Assembly (NCBI RefSeq): GCF_015674855.1
Contig: NZ_JADMLG010000015.1
Span: 1-64,000 of the forward strand
Direction of reading: 5' to 3'
From: Nocardia bovistercoris
Lineage (GTDB): Bacteria > Actinomycetota > Actinomycetes > Mycobacteriales > Mycobacteriaceae
Length of the DNA: 64,000 nt
A program made the position numbers and the translations under genes. Shown here piece by piece: positions 17,097-25,692 of this stretch. The notes under the pieces were generated by a model. That model was not told the origin of the DNA and made no database searches. It saw only the letters and a list, made by a program, of their open reading frames with translations. Every line of letters begins with the position of its first letter. Position 1 is the stretch's first letter.

Positions 17097-18946
17097 GCGG
17101 TCCTGCCTTCCTGACCGGTGGAGGACACGATCCGCAGCGCCGGGCGCCCGGTCGCGTACTGGTGGGATTCGGCGACCTTCGCCAGTTCGGCGGCGATCTG
17201 TGCGGCGTAGGGGCGGTCCATCCACGGCACGGTCTGCCCGAGAGTCGGCCGGTTTCCGGAGGTGAACACCACACACCGGCCGCGAGGCAGGGCCGCGAGA
17301 TCCGACGGATGCAACGTGATCTCGGAAGTCCGAGACGTCGAGGACGACCGCGAATCCTTCGACCTCGACACCGACGTCGTCAGTTCGTAGTGCGGTCCGA
17401 TCAACTCACTGCGCGCACGGAGGAAGGCTTCGTCGTCCAGGCCGCCGCCGATCACCTTGATGTTGGCCGCCGACCACAGCATCCTCATGCCGTCGACACC
17501 CCAGCAGCGCTCACCCTGAGCCCACGACTGCAAGATCGTCATCACGACCAGACCGCGAGAACCGAAGTGGGAGTACTGCTTGGGCAGGTCCCGCCAGCGC
17601 ACGATGTTGGCGGCCTCGTCCAGCACGATCGTCAACGGCACCGGCACGCGGCCGCCGTGGCGCACGCCCTCGGCCTTGCCCGCGCCCGCGACCGCCGCGC
17701 ACAACGCGGTCACCAACGGCCCCGCCGACGCGGGGCCTTCCTCGCTGAGCGGGTAGAGAGTGTCACGCGAACGCACGAAGTCGGCGACCTTGAACGCGGT
17801 ACGCGGCGGCTCACCCTGCGTGGGCGGGCACACCCACCGCTGGATCGCGGAGAACCGCAGGCAGGCCGCCATCTTCTTCGCTGTCGAGAAGACGCCGCCC
17901 CTTTGCTTATCCGGGGCACCGTACTGGTCGCGCAGGCTCGCGGCCGCGAGGACGTATCCGGCGTTCTGCAGGATGTCGACCGGGGCGTCGTCCGACGATT
18001 TGGTCACCCACCGGAACACCTGCGTGATCGGCTTCTTCGCCACCGCGGCGGCCAGGATCAACCCTGTGAGCAGGGACTCGCCCTCCGGTTCGAAGAACGC
18101 GTCTCGCGCCGTCGACTCGTTGCCGGCCGAGAAATGCGCGGCCAGCTCCGCGGCGCGTTCCTCCGCGCCGTCGCCGCCGTCCTCGCCCAACACCCAATCG
18201 GCCGGATCCCAATACCACGAGCACGGCTCGGCGGCCACGCCTTGGGGATCGAACACCCACGCCCGGCGACCCTCGGTCGAACGCAGGACCCTGGTCGCGT
18301 CGACCACGTCACGCTTGTTCGAGGTGGCCACCACCGCGCCGACGGCCTCCATCACCGCCGGAATCACGCGACTGGTGGACTTGCCGGTACGCGGACCCCA
18401 GATATCGAGGTGCAGATCCTCATACGAGCCGTAGAGCGCCTGACCATCGGCGACCGACAACGCGATCAACACACCCGGCGCGTCACCCTCACCCAACTGC
18501 ACCTTCAACGCGGCGGCCTTGGCCGCCACCGCCGCACGAGTCAGCGAGGCCAGATCCTTGCCCTTGGCCAGGAACTTCGCCTGCGAGTCGATCGCCTCAC
18601 GCTTGATCCGGCCACGGTCACGGTAGAGCTCAGAACACTTGCGGCACGCGGCTTTCCACGCCCACACCGACCCCACCACCGTCACCGCCGAACCGAGGAC
18701 CAGGGTGACCGCGCCACCGGTCGCGGCACCGGTCCAGTGCAGGTCACCGGTCGCGAGGTTGATCGCCATCGTCAACGGGTTGACCGACACGTCCTGATCG
18801 GGGCCACCGTAGAGGGCCTCACCGATCCGGATACTCGCCCCGACCCCCTCACCGACGCCGAACCCGGCCGCGGTGAGAATCGGGAACCGCCACGACTCGT
18901 CGAAATCCATACCGCCACCACGCGGCTGCTTCACACTGCGATCCAT
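17093..18946 (-). CDS. VirD4/TraD-type coupling ATPase of a conjugation system
   Basis: A 617-aa protein beginning MDRSVKQPRGGGMDF. Two hydrophobic segments lie near residues 50-95. Walker A is WGPRTGKSTSRV, Walker B is LTIVLDEAANI, followed by FGSRGLVVMTILQSWAQG and a C-terminal arginine/Ser region (LTTSVSRSKDSRSSS). This order is that of actinobacterial type IV coupling proteins with a TraM-recognition domain, membrane ATPases that bring the relaxase-DNA complex to the transfer channel. It overlaps WhiB upstream and DUF4913 downstream by 4 bp each. No other type IV secretion subunits are visible in this window, so the channel would be encoded elsewhere. Confidence 0.88.
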   Translation of the reverse strand: MDRSVKQPRGGGMDFDESWRFPILTAAGFGVGEGVGASIRIGEALYGGPDQDVSVNPLTMAINLATGDLHWTGAATGGAVTLVLGSAVTVVGSVWAWKAACRKCSELYRDRGRIKREAIDSQAKFLAKGKDLASLTRAAVAAKAAALKVQLGEGDAPGVLIALSVADGQALYGSYEDLHLDIWGPRTGKSTSRVIPAVMEAVGAVVATSNKRDVVDATRVLRSTEGRRAWVFDPQGVAAEPCSWYWDPADWVLGEDGGDGAEERAAELAAHFSAGNESTARDAFFEPEGESLLTGLILAAAVAKKPITQVFRWVTKSSDDAPVDILQNAGYVLAAASLRDQYGAPDKQRGGVFSTAKKMAACLRFSAIQRWVCPPTQGEPPRTAFKVADFVRSRDTLYPLSEEGPASAGPLVTALCAAVAGAGKAEGVRHGGRVPVPLTIVLDEAANIVRWRDLPKQYSHFGSRGLVVMTILQSWAQGERCWGVDGMRMLWSAANIKVIGGGLDDEAFLRARSELIGPHYELTTSVSRSKDSRSSSTSRTSEITLHPSDLAALPRGRCVVFTSGNRPTLGQTVPWMDRPYAAQIAAELAKVAESHQYATGRPALRIVSSTGQEGRTA

Positions 18947-19284
18947 CACGCAGCTCCTTCCAGTCGAATGGGCCGCGCGGTACGGACGACCTCGGCCAAC
19001 GCCGCCGCCGCTTCCTCACGCAGCGCCTTGCGCGGAGACACACCCCCACCGGTCAGCGGCGGCATCGGCACACCAGCGGTGATCGAGTACGACAACCGAC
19101 CCGCCAGCACCTCCGGAATCGCCCAAGCCGCGCACGCCGCCAGGCGCGGGCATCCCGCGCAGATCGCCTTGGCTCGCGCGTCCGCGTCGGGCTTGCGGCG
19201 CGAGGGAAAGAACACATCCAGCGGCACACCCCGACACGCCCGATCCGGGAACGTCGTCGGATCCGGCAACACCGTGCCGCTCAC
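18946..19284 (-). CDS. WhiB-family iron-sulfur protein
   Basis: A 112-aa protein with a GTG start overlapping the upstream stop (GTGA). Four cysteines fit a [4Fe-4S] cluster: ACRGVPLDVFFP, then CAGCPRLAAC. WhiB proteins are actinobacterial redox- or NO-sensing transcription partners of sigma factors. The usual GVWGG turn after the cluster is replaced by EVLAGRLSYSITAGV, so it belongs to a divergent, plasmid- or phage-type branch. Its place between small membrane proteins and the coupling ATPase suggests control of transfer genes. Confidence 0.87.
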   Translation of the reverse strand: MSGTVLPDPTTFPDRACRGVPLDVFFPSRRKPDADARAKAICAGCPRLAACAAWAIPEVLAGRLSYSITAGVPMPPLTGGGVSPRKALREEAAAALAEVVRTARPIRLEGAA

Positions 19285-19550
19285 CGCTGCTCACCCCCGA
19301 CCGTCACCGTCGTCGGGATGGTGGGGCGGGCGCCGCAGAACGGCTCACACGGGCCGATCACCCGAGTCGTGGACGGAGACGTCGACCCCTCGCTCGACGG
19401 GAACATGGCCACCACCGCGACCAACACCGCCAAACCCGCCAGCACGACGGCCGCGACCAGCACAGCCATCCCACCGACCACGCCCGATACCGACGCCCCG
19501 CCCCCGACCGGGACATACACATCAACCACACGCTCACGCCTGCGGGCCAT
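19281..19550 (-). CDS. Small single-span membrane protein
   Basis: An 89-aa protein starting MARRRERVVDVYVPVGGG at ATG 19550, which overlaps the preceding stop (TGATG). A basic N-terminus is followed by one long hydrophobic helix (about 25-50), then a Ser/Thr-rich segment with a CEPFC pair. It may be part of the transfer apparatus by position only. Confidence 0.65.
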   Translation of the reverse strand: MARRRERVVDVYVPVGGGASVSGVVGGMAVLVAAVVLAGLAVLVAVVAMFPSSEGSTSPSTTRVIGPCEPFCGARPTIPTTVTVGGEQR

Positions 19551-19798
19551 CACGCCGCCACCCCCACCGAACCAGCGACACCGCGGGCGACGGCCTGGTC
19601 GTGTTCGGCCAGCGCCGCACCCAGGCCCGCCCACAACACGCGAGCGTCCGAGATGTCCAGCGACAACACCGAACCCGTGTGATCGAGAGGAATCCGAATA
19701 CGCGGCGCGTAGGAAGGATCACCGGCCACCGGAGACGGCGAATAGAACACCCCACCCACCGCCACCTCGGGCAACACGGTCAGAAACGACGCCGACAT
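19550..19798 (-). CDS. Small unknown protein
   Basis: An 82-aa protein (MSASFLTVLPEVAVGGVFY) with Gly/Ala-rich C-terminus. Start and stop overlap its neighbours by ATGA, so it is part of the operon. PRIRIPLDHTGSVLSLDISDARVLWAGL looks like an ordered beta/alpha core. No family recognised. Confidence 0.6.
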   Translation of the reverse strand: MSASFLTVLPEVAVGGVFYSPSPVAGDPSYAPRIRIPLDHTGSVLSLDISDARVLWAGLGAALAEHDQAVARGVAGSVGVAA

Positions 19799-20106
19799 CA
19801 CGACACCACCACCGGCAGCGCCGCGAACCCACGAGCTTCAGCCGCGGTCAACCCCAGCAGACCGGCCCACCGCTGCACCTCCGGCCGATCCGGAGCCACC
19901 GCGATCTTCATCGCCGCCCGAGCCTGCTCACGGGTCAGCGTGCGACCCGGCAGAAAATCCACCACCCACAAGTCCTGCCCGACGTAGTCCGCGTGATGAG
20001 CGGTCGCCTCACTGACCAGGTGCCCAGCGGCTTCAATGACGGCCGGGATGGTCGGAGATGCCGCGCGACGCCAGGTCGCGCGGTCCCATACGGAAGGAAT
20101 GATCAT
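19798..20106 (-). CDS. First gene of the transfer operon, unknown function
   Basis: A 102-aa protein starting MIIPSVWDRATWRRAASPTI with ribosome-binding site aggggag. It contains YVGQDLWVVDFLPGRTLTREQARAAMKIAV. It is the promoter-proximal gene of the minus-strand operon, directly behind the two GntR-type operators. No family recognised. Confidence 0.65.
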   Translation of the reverse strand: MIIPSVWDRATWRRAASPTIPAVIEAAGHLVSEATAHHADYVGQDLWVVDFLPGRTLTREQARAAMKIAVAPDRPEVQRWAGLLGLTAAEARGFAALPVVVS

Positions 20107-20124
20107 GACAACTCCCCTGGTTGT

Positions 20125-20142
20125 AATAGAAGTACCTCTATT
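20125..20142. promoter_or_regulatory. Operator 1: AATAGA-N6-TCTATT
   Basis: Perfect inverted repeat aatagaagtacctctatt in the divergent promoter between the transfer operon and the GntR gene. It matches operator 2 in arm sequence and spacing. Probable binding site of the GntR/UTRA regulator encoded at 20268. Confidence 0.75.
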
Positions 20143-20166
20143 GCAACATCGGGGGTTATATTCGTC

Positions 20167-20184
20167 AATAGAACCAGATCTATT
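20167..20184. promoter_or_regulatory. Operator 2: AATAGA-N6-TCTATT
   Basis: aatagaaccagatctatt has the same arms as operator 1, and lies 42 bp from it centre to centre, four helical turns, so dimers would bind the same DNA face. The surroundings are unusually A+T-rich for this window. Confidence 0.75.
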
Positions 20185-20267
20185 TTCCTGTGGGTGTGAA
20201 GATTCTGGTTATGGCTACTCTTATTGACCTACGGTGAGAGAGCCGGAGAGAAAGGAGACACGGCGAG

Positions 20268-21038
20268 ATGGCCATCAGCGGTTACCGCGACCTGGCGGCG
20301 AGCCTTCGCACCTCGATCGAGGAGGGCGAGTATCCGCCGGGCTCGACACTGCCGAAGCAGGCGGATCTGGCCGCGCGCTACGAGGTCAACGTCAAGACGG
20401 TCCGACAGGCGGTCGGTCTGCTTGAGGCTGAGGGATTGGTGACGCCCATCCGGCGCCGCGGCACAGTTGTACGCGAGCGCCCGCCAATGCGGCGACTCGG
20501 TATAGGGCGGTACTCGAAAGCTAAGTGGAAGTACGGCGATACCGTCGCCTTCGTCGCCGATCGTGAAACCTCCGGCCGGGCCTGGAAGCTCACAGACCAG
20601 ACGCAGACGGTGCGCCTCGTCGACGCGGACTCTGAAGTCGCCCACGCGTTCGGCATCGACCAGGCCGCGCCGGTCTACGAACGCGCGCGCCTCGTCAAGG
20701 ACGGCGAGCAGCCGACCCACACTCTCACCAGCTACTACCTTCCTGAGCATGTCGAGGGGACGCCACTGGTCGATCCCACTCCTGGCCCGGCAGGCCGGGG
20801 CGGCGGGTTCGCGGTCTTGACCCTCCAGGGCTACGAGCCCGACCACATGAGCGAAACGATCTTCGCCCGAATGCCCACACCTGATGAGACCGAACTGCTC
20901 AACCTGCCCGCCGGTGAGCCGGTCATGGTGCTCATCCGGCAGACCTACACCGCCGACAACACCCTGATCGAGTTCGCGCGCGGCATACACGCGGCGTCCA
21001 GATTCGCCTGGACCTACGACTTCCAACTCCCCGACTAG
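20268..21038 (+). CDS. GntR-family transcriptional regulator with UTRA (HutC-type) ligand domain
   Basis: A 256-aa protein. The winged-helix domain is at residues 1-70 (LRTSIEEGEYPPGSTLPKQA, YEVNVKTVRQAVGLLEAEGL, RRRGTVV). A UTRA domain follows (VYERARLVKDGEQPTHTLTS, MSETIFARMPTPDETELLNL, PVMVLIRQTYTADNTLIEFA). HutC-type regulators dissociate from DNA upon binding a small molecule. It diverges from the 11-gene operon with two operators between, so it very likely represses transfer and itself. The next gene (YdcF) starts 14 bp downstream, forming a short operon. KorSA-type GntR proteins play this role in Streptomyces elements. Confidence 0.9.
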   Translation: MAISGYRDLAASLRTSIEEGEYPPGSTLPKQADLAARYEVNVKTVRQAVGLLEAEGLVTPIRRRGTVVRERPPMRRLGIGRYSKAKWKYGDTVAFVADRETSGRAWKLTDQTQTVRLVDADSEVAHAFGIDQAAPVYERARLVKDGEQPTHTLTSYYLPEHVEGTPLVDPTPGPAGRGGGFAVLTLQGYEPDHMSETIFARMPTPDETELLNLPAGEPVMVLIRQTYTADNTLIEFARGIHAASRFAWTYDFQLPD

Positions 21039-21052
21039 AGAAGGAGACCCAC

Positions 21053-21721
21053 ATGCGCTCGACGACGTTGCCCGACGACCTCCGCGCGGCGGTAGAAATC
21101 CTCTGGGACTACAACCAACTTGACCACGAGGCCCGCCCGGTCGACCTCGGCGTCGGCCTGGGCAGCCACGACCTCGGCGTGGCAACCCACACCGCCGACC
21201 TCTACAACCAGGGCATCTTCCCGAAGATCGTCTTCACTGGAGCAAATGCCCCGACCACCGTCGAGCGGTTTCCACGCGGGGAGGCCGTGCACTATCGCGA
21301 GCACGCACTGGACCGTGGAGTGCCCGACAGCGCGATCTTGGTCGAGCCGAAAGCCACGAACACCGGCGACAACATCGACTTCACGCGGACCCTGCTGAAG
21401 GACTACGGCCTGCTCGACGGGATCCACTCGGTCATGCTGATCTCCCGGCCCTACCAGCAGCGGCGAAGCTACGCCATCTGCCGAAAACGCTGGCCCGAGG
21501 TGGAGGTGCTGTGCTCGTCGCTTCCGCTCCCTCTCAATGAGTACATCGCGGGCATCGGCGACGTAGACCGCGTGATCAACATGCTTGTCGGCGACACCCA
21601 ACGCATCTGGGTCTACCCCGAAAAAGGCTGGGCCATCAGCCAAGACGTGCCCTATGACGTCCAACACGCGTACCGCCAGCTGGTCGAGGCGGGGTACACC
21701 AGCCGTCTCTTGGCGGCATGA
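21053..21721 (+). CDS. YdcF/SanA (DUF218) family protein
   Basis: A 222-aa protein. The DUF218 pattern is visible: LGVGLGSHDLGVATHTADLY, FPKIVFTGA, DSAILVEPKATNTGDNIDFT, SVMLISRPYQQRRSYAICRK. The family may bind nucleotides or act on envelope precursors; most members have an N-terminal membrane anchor, absent here, so this is a cytoplasmic form. It is co-transcribed with the GntR gene (14-bp gap, agaaggaga before the ATG). It might produce or remove the regulator's ligand, which is a guess from linkage. Confidence 0.85.
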   Translation: MRSTTLPDDLRAAVEILWDYNQLDHEARPVDLGVGLGSHDLGVATHTADLYNQGIFPKIVFTGANAPTTVERFPRGEAVHYREHALDRGVPDSAILVEPKATNTGDNIDFTRTLLKDYGLLDGIHSVMLISRPYQQRRSYAICRKRWPEVEVLCSSLPLPLNEYIAGIGDVDRVINMLVGDTQRIWVYPEKGWAISQDVPYDVQHAYRQLVEAGYTSRLLAA

Positions 21722-21853
21722 ACGAGAAATTCCGCTCCACCAGACCATTCGAGCTGGGATGTTGTATCTGGCAGGGAGACACCCAAATTGGGTGCCTCCC
21801 TCCCCGGCGTGTCGACTCTGCATCTGACGCGAAATGGACTAGTACTAATCGAC

Positions 21854-22054
21854 ATGGCTAGGACGCGCAAACTCCCGGTGACAAAACCTATTGGAACGAA
21901 CCTGTCGTTCGAGGTGCTGGACGCCCTGGACGCTGCCGTCGCGGAGCGTGGGCTCAGCAAGCGAGCGCTGTTCGAGATCGCGCTGCGGCGCGAACTCGGG
22001 CTCCCGCCCTACCCCGGTGACAACGGACAGGAGGAGCTACCGATCTCAGCCTAA
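21854..22054 (+). CDS. Small ribbon-helix-helix-type DNA-binding protein
   Basis: A 66-aa protein from ATG 21854: MARTRKLPVTKPIGTNLSFE, then LDALDAAVAERGLSKRALFEIALRREL. A beta strand followed by two helices with this spacing is typical of Arc/CopG-type repressors. It lies just before the rep gene and may control plasmid copy number. The frame upstream of 21854 lacks good protein character. Confidence 0.65.
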   Translation: MARTRKLPVTKPIGTNLSFEVLDALDAAVAERGLSKRALFEIALRRELGLPPYPGDNGQEELPISA

Positions 22055-22132
22055 CCGCGGAAATCCGCAGTCGAACGCGGAAAATACCCCATAACGAGCG
22101 AAGGCCCCCCAGTTGGCGCTGGGAGGCACTTC
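22055..22132. promoter_or_regulatory. Leader region of the replication gene with repeats
   Basis: Contains two gcggaaa words (22057 and 22077) and a hairpin-like block ccccag-ttggcg-ctggg around 22108-22123. Further on, an agcgaattcgct palindrome (near 22186) and the distant pair aagggtagc/gctaccctt lie inside or just before the rep reading frame. It is a plausible site for rep control or an origin. Confidence 0.35.
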
Positions 22133-22171
22133 ATGGCCCTCAAGGACCTACGCTTTGGCAAGCGGTTCTAA
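22133..22171 (+). CDS. Possible 12-codon leader peptide before rep
   Basis: ATG 22133, preceded by the good ribosome-binding site gggagg, reads MALKDLRFGKRF and stops at TAA 22169-22171. It ends inside the proposed 5' part of the rep frame, so its translation could affect rep translation, as leader peptides do in other plasmids. Only sequence position supports it. Confidence 0.35.
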   Translation: MALKDLRFGKRF

Positions 22172-24251
22172 GGGTAGCAATACAGCGAATTCGCTTCAAA
22201 GGATCGCGGCCGATGTAGTCGGTCACGATTTCGAACGAGCAGACGCGTCGCTACCCTTCCCCGACAAAACCGCAGCTCCAGCGAGTGAGACTCCGGAGCT
22301 GATGTTCGCCGCGCTCGCGCCACTGTTGGCCGCGCGGCCGCGGATGCGCGTGTTGAATCCGCGTTCCAACACCTCGCAGCGCACTCGGAGCTTGACGCTG
22401 ACGCGTCCGGCCTGGCCCGCTGCGGTGCCGATCTACGATCCGGCGCGGCTGACCACGATGCTCGCGCTGGACTTCGACTCCAAACGCCACGGCGCGCCCG
22501 CGGTCGAGCGGGATGTCGCCAAGATGACGGCCTGGCTGCGTGATTGCGGTGGCCGATGGATCAGCGACCACAATCCCGGTAACGGCGGCCGCCACGTCCT
22601 GGTGCTCCTGGCCCGAGGTGAGTCCTACCGGCGCGTGAACATCGAACCGGTGATGCGGCTGCTGGCCAACCGGCTGCCCACGCTGGACATCTCCCCGATG
22701 CTCAACGAGAAGACCGGCTACATCACCCCGCCCGGATCGGCGACGAAGGACGGCGGTTCCCGGCTGCTGGACGGCCCGCTCGCCGCCGCGATCGACGCGT
22801 GCGCCTCCCGGTCCGAGCCTGGTGTCATCGCGCGGCTGCGGCTGCTGCTGGGCGATTCCCTGCAAACCTCCCCCGCACCGGCCCCGACCGTCCTCGACAC
22901 TGTTCCCGCCGACCTGTGGGAAGGCACGGGCACCGACGCTCGGCTGCGACCGGAATGGCAGCTACGCTCGGAGATCCCTTCCATCCCTACGGCTTTCGCC
23001 GTTCTGGGCGCCATGCCGAGCGACGGCCGGTACGGGAGCCGGACCGAAGGATGCCAGTCCGTGCTGGTCCACGCCGCGCTGCGCGGCATGTCCCTGACCG
23101 ATGTACAGGCCCGCGTGTACTCCGCCGACGCCGACGCATGGAGCGGTCTGCGCGCCCGCTACGACAACGACGGGCACCGCGCGGCCGCGCATCTGCGCCA
23201 TGACTGGAGCAACGCCTGCCACTGGACATCACGACATGTCCAGTTGTTGCGGTATCCCGGACACAGAGAACAAGTAGTGCGCACGCCCCCCGGGGGGACT
23301 GGAACGATCTCTGCTCGAGATACCCCGTACTCACGGTGGCTCACCTCGGCGACGAGCTGGGTACACGCGAGTTTCCCCGGGACGTCCTACCGGTGGACAG
23401 TGCTTACAGTGTTCCAAGCCCTCGCTTACGCCGCCTGGCTGACCAAAGACCGAGGCGGAGACGGAACACCACTGGTGGGGGTCGGTATCCGGTCACTGGC
23501 CCTGCACGCCGGGCTCATGCCGGAAACGACCGTGGCCGACGTGCTGGCCAGGATCCGGGACATGCCCGGCGCCCCCATCGACCGCGTACGCCAGGCCGCC
23601 GGGACGCTCGCAGATCTCTACTCCCTGGTCCCCGCAATGCGCCCCGATGCCCTCGACACCGCGATCGAACCCACCGACCTGTCCCGGGTGTGGATCGAGC
23701 CAGTCCACGACGCCTGGCGCGTCCTGGGACCACACCACCGCGCCGTCTACGAACTGATCACCCGCACCGGCCTACGCCGCCGCGCCGACCTTGCCGCGGC
23801 CGCACGCATCCCGACCAGCACCGCCGACGACACCCTTGCCGCACTCAAACGCGCCGGACTCATCGTCTCCACCGGGCGCGGCATCTACGGCCCCGGCGCC
23901 GTCGGCCTCGACGACATCGCCACCGCTCACGGCCTGCCCGCCGAACGGGCCCGGCGACTTGCCACCTACCTGCGCCAACGCCGCGAATGGCGCACCTGGC
24001 TCGAAATCCGCCACGGCGCAGTCCCCGACCCCGGCCCGATCGAACCCGCCGACCTCACCGCACCCTGGGATCTCGATACTGAACTCGACGAGGCCATCTG
24101 GACAGCCCAACTCGCCACAGGACCCCCAGACCCTCTCACCGCACATTCGATGCCCGAGGACGGCGATAGTGGCCCTGAGCGTGACGACGACGCGGTCGCG
24201 CTGGCGCTGCTGATCGCCGAACTCGGAGCCACACCCATCACCTCGAACTAG
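22155..24251 (+). CDS. Replication protein with AEP primase-type core and winged-helix C-terminus
   Basis: About 698 aa. The archaeo-eukaryotic primase motifs are visible: MLALDFDSKRHG (two metal-binding Asp), SDHNPGNGGRHVLVLL (the sGGxH motif) and TLDISP (third Asp). C-terminal helix-turn-helix segments (RADLAAAARIPTSTADDTLA) suggest origin binding. Actinobacterial plasmids often use such primase-Rep proteins to prime their own replication. The start is unclear: TTG 22113 lies in a hairpin and lacks a ribosome-binding site, TTG 22155 has aagga upstream, and ATG 22302 has ggag. The neighbouring par genes support a plasmid Rep. Confidence 0.68.
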   Translation: MASGSKGSNTANSLQRIAADVVGHDFERADASLPFPDKTAAPASETPELMFAALAPLLAARPRMRVLNPRSNTSQRTRSLTLTRPAWPAAVPIYDPARLTTMLALDFDSKRHGAPAVERDVAKMTAWLRDCGGRWISDHNPGNGGRHVLVLLARGESYRRVNIEPVMRLLANRLPTLDISPMLNEKTGYITPPGSATKDGGSRLLDGPLAAAIDACASRSEPGVIARLRLLLGDSLQTSPAPAPTVLDTVPADLWEGTGTDARLRPEWQLRSEIPSIPTAFAVLGAMPSDGRYGSRTEGCQSVLVHAALRGMSLTDVQARVYSADADAWSGLRARYDNDGHRAAAHLRHDWSNACHWTSRHVQLLRYPGHREQVVRTPPGGTGTISARDTPYSRWLTSATSWVHASFPGTSYRWTVLTVFQALAYAAWLTKDRGGDGTPLVGVGIRSLALHAGLMPETTVADVLARIRDMPGAPIDRVRQAAGTLADLYSLVPAMRPDALDTAIEPTDLSRVWIEPVHDAWRVLGPHHRAVYELITRTGLRRRADLAAAARIPTSTADDTLAALKRAGLIVSTGRGIYGPGAVGLDDIATAHGLPAERARRLATYLRQRREWRTWLEIRHGAVPDPGPIEPADLTAPWDLDTELDEAIWTAQLATGPPDPLTAHSMPEDGDSGPERDDDAVALALLIAELGATPITSN

Positions 24252-24275
24252 GGACGGCATCCCTGTGGTGGCGGA

Positions 24276-24293
24276 TCTTTACCGCGGTAAAGA
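24276..24293. other. Candidate parS centromere site, downstream copy
   Basis: Perfect 18-bp palindrome tctttaccgcggtaaaga. The same word occurs at 26536-26553 on the other side of parAB. Palindromes repeated on both sides of parAB are typical ParB-binding sites. Confidence 0.7.
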
Positions 24294-24522
24294 CGAGGGA
24301 ACCTGACAGCTGGATATCGCGCAAGAAATGCGTACTGACCCTCACCCCCTGAATAAGGCCGATGCGCTGTTCAGCGGCAGAATCGCCACTTAGGTGGCAA
24401 GTTCGCCGAAACCTACTCCTGTCGTATGACGTACCCGGCGATTTGGACATGCTGGGGCTATACGGCCCCACCGAGTGGCGGGGTTCCGGTGCCCTTCCGG
24501 GGCGAACACAGGAGTAAGTCGC

Positions 24523-24705
24523 ATGAGCACACCGTTCGGCACCCCCAACACCCCGCAGCGGCCACAGAGTGATCATTGGATCGCGCTGTTGGTCGCGCTC
24601 GATCTGGCCGTTGTCGCGGGACTGCTCGATAGCTGGTCAGCGGCGGTGAGCGTGTTCGCCGCTGCGGTGAGCCTGTTCGCTGCCTATCGGGAGTCGCAGC
24701 TCTGA
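24523..24705 (+). CDS. Small membrane protein
   Basis: A 60-aa protein from ATG 24523 with ribosome-binding site aggag. It starts MSTPFGTPNTPQRPQSDHW and has one or two hydrophobic helices (IALLVALDLAVVAGLL, AVSVFAAAVSLFAAY). Similar tiny membrane proteins occur elsewhere in this window. Function unknown. Confidence 0.6.
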   Translation: MSTPFGTPNTPQRPQSDHWIALLVALDLAVVAGLLDSWSAAVSVFAAAVSLFAAYRESQL

Positions 24706-24773
24706 TCCAGGCTTTCTGACCGCCGATACACCGCATCTCGGCCGATATCGGTGGTCAGGCAGCCTGTTGATGT

Positions 24774-24794
24774 CCGCTAGCGGAACATTCCGCG
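24774..24794. repeat. Copy C of the four-copy element
   Basis: ccgctagcggaacattccgc, just downstream of parB. Shares the ggaacattccgcgc core with copies at 29941, 31207 (reverse) and 45141 (reverse). Confidence 0.55.
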
Positions 24795-24813
24795 CGGATG
24801 CCAGACCCCCGAA

Positions 24814-25692
24814 CTATCGCCGATCGGTGATCAGCTCGTCGGCGAGTTCGGCGAGCTGAGCGGGGGCGAGATAGTCCCGAAGCGCCTGAGCGAGCACGCC
24901 GGGATTGGGCTCGAAGCGCCGCAATGCCTTGGTGATGTGAGGTGCGCTCGCAGGCTGGGTCTTGGGGTCCCGGCGCGGGACAGCGGAGTCTTGCGGCTGA
25001 TCCTGCTTGCCGCTGTCGCGCTCCTGGGCCGCCTGCCAGGCCGCGACCTGATCCTCGCGAGGTACCTGCGCGAGGCTGCGGGCGAGGCGTACCGCGAGTT
25101 CGCCCTCGCGCAGGGCGGTCTGCAACTCGGGTGCGAGTTTCAGCAGCGCGCGGCGCTGCGACACCCAGCCCTCGGTGCGGTTGAGGCGCCGCGCCGCTTC
25201 CCCGGCGGTCCCACACTCGGCGACTAGCCGGTCGACGGCTTCGGCTTCCTCGAGGACATCGAAGTCGCGGCGCCCGATGTTCTCATCGATCGCTGCGGTC
25301 AGCAGCGAGATTCGATCGTGGGCGACTTCGTCCTTGACGACGAACTCCAGCTCGGCGCACCCGTATTTCGCCGCGGCCGCCAGACGCCGGCAGCCGTTGA
25401 TGACCACCCATCGCGCGGCGCCGACGTCTTCGGCGTCGTCCGGAAAGAGTGCGAGGTACGCGGCGCGGGTCACCACCAAGGCGGGCTGCAGTTGGTGCGT
25501 CTTGATCGACGCGAGGTCGGTCAGATCCCCGAGATCGCGGCGTGGGTTTCGCGGATTGGCGACCAGATCCTTCAGTACCGCCTTGGTGGGCGGCCCGGCC
25601 GGGCGCGGTGTTCTCTCGTCGACGGGGGAGTGCTCCCCGACCGCGCTAGCCAGTGAGGCCAAGCTGGTCCGTCGTCCCTTCGCCGGAGCCAT
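24814..25692 (-). CDS. parB: ParB-like partition protein
   Basis: A 292-aa protein; the ATG at 25692 overlaps the parA stop (ATGA). The N-terminal Arg-rich segment is followed by a ParB/Spo0J nuclease-fold domain (NPRNPRRDLGDLTDLASIKT, VINGCRRLAAAAKYGCAELE) and a helix-turn-helix with DVLEEAEAVDRLVAECGTAG and RLNRTEGWVSQRRALLKL. It would bind the palindromes at 24276 and 26535 and stimulate ParA. The GERR-type CTP-binding motif appears as NGCRRL, a normal variation in plasmid ParBs. Confidence 0.85.
   Translation of the reverse strand: MAPAKGRRTSLASLASAVGEHSPVDERTPRPAGPPTKAVLKDLVANPRNPRRDLGDLTDLASIKTHQLQPALVVTRAAYLALFPDDAEDVGAARWVVINGCRRLAAAAKYGCAELEFVVKDEVAHDRISLLTAAIDENIGRRDFDVLEEAEAVDRLVAECGTAGEAARRLNRTEGWVSQRRALLKLAPELQTALREGELAVRLARSLAQVPREDQVAAWQAAQERDSGKQDQPQDSAVPRRDPKTQPASAPHITKALRRFEPNPGVLAQALRDYLAPAQLAELADELITDRR

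Noticed and set aside
17066..19987. 973-codon plus-strand frame
   Set aside because: Antisense to the coupling ATPase, WhiB and small genes, rich in Arg/His/Pro.
24238..24576. 112-codon minus-strand frame upstream of the small membrane protein
   Set aside because: Spans the parS candidate and lacks protein-like composition.
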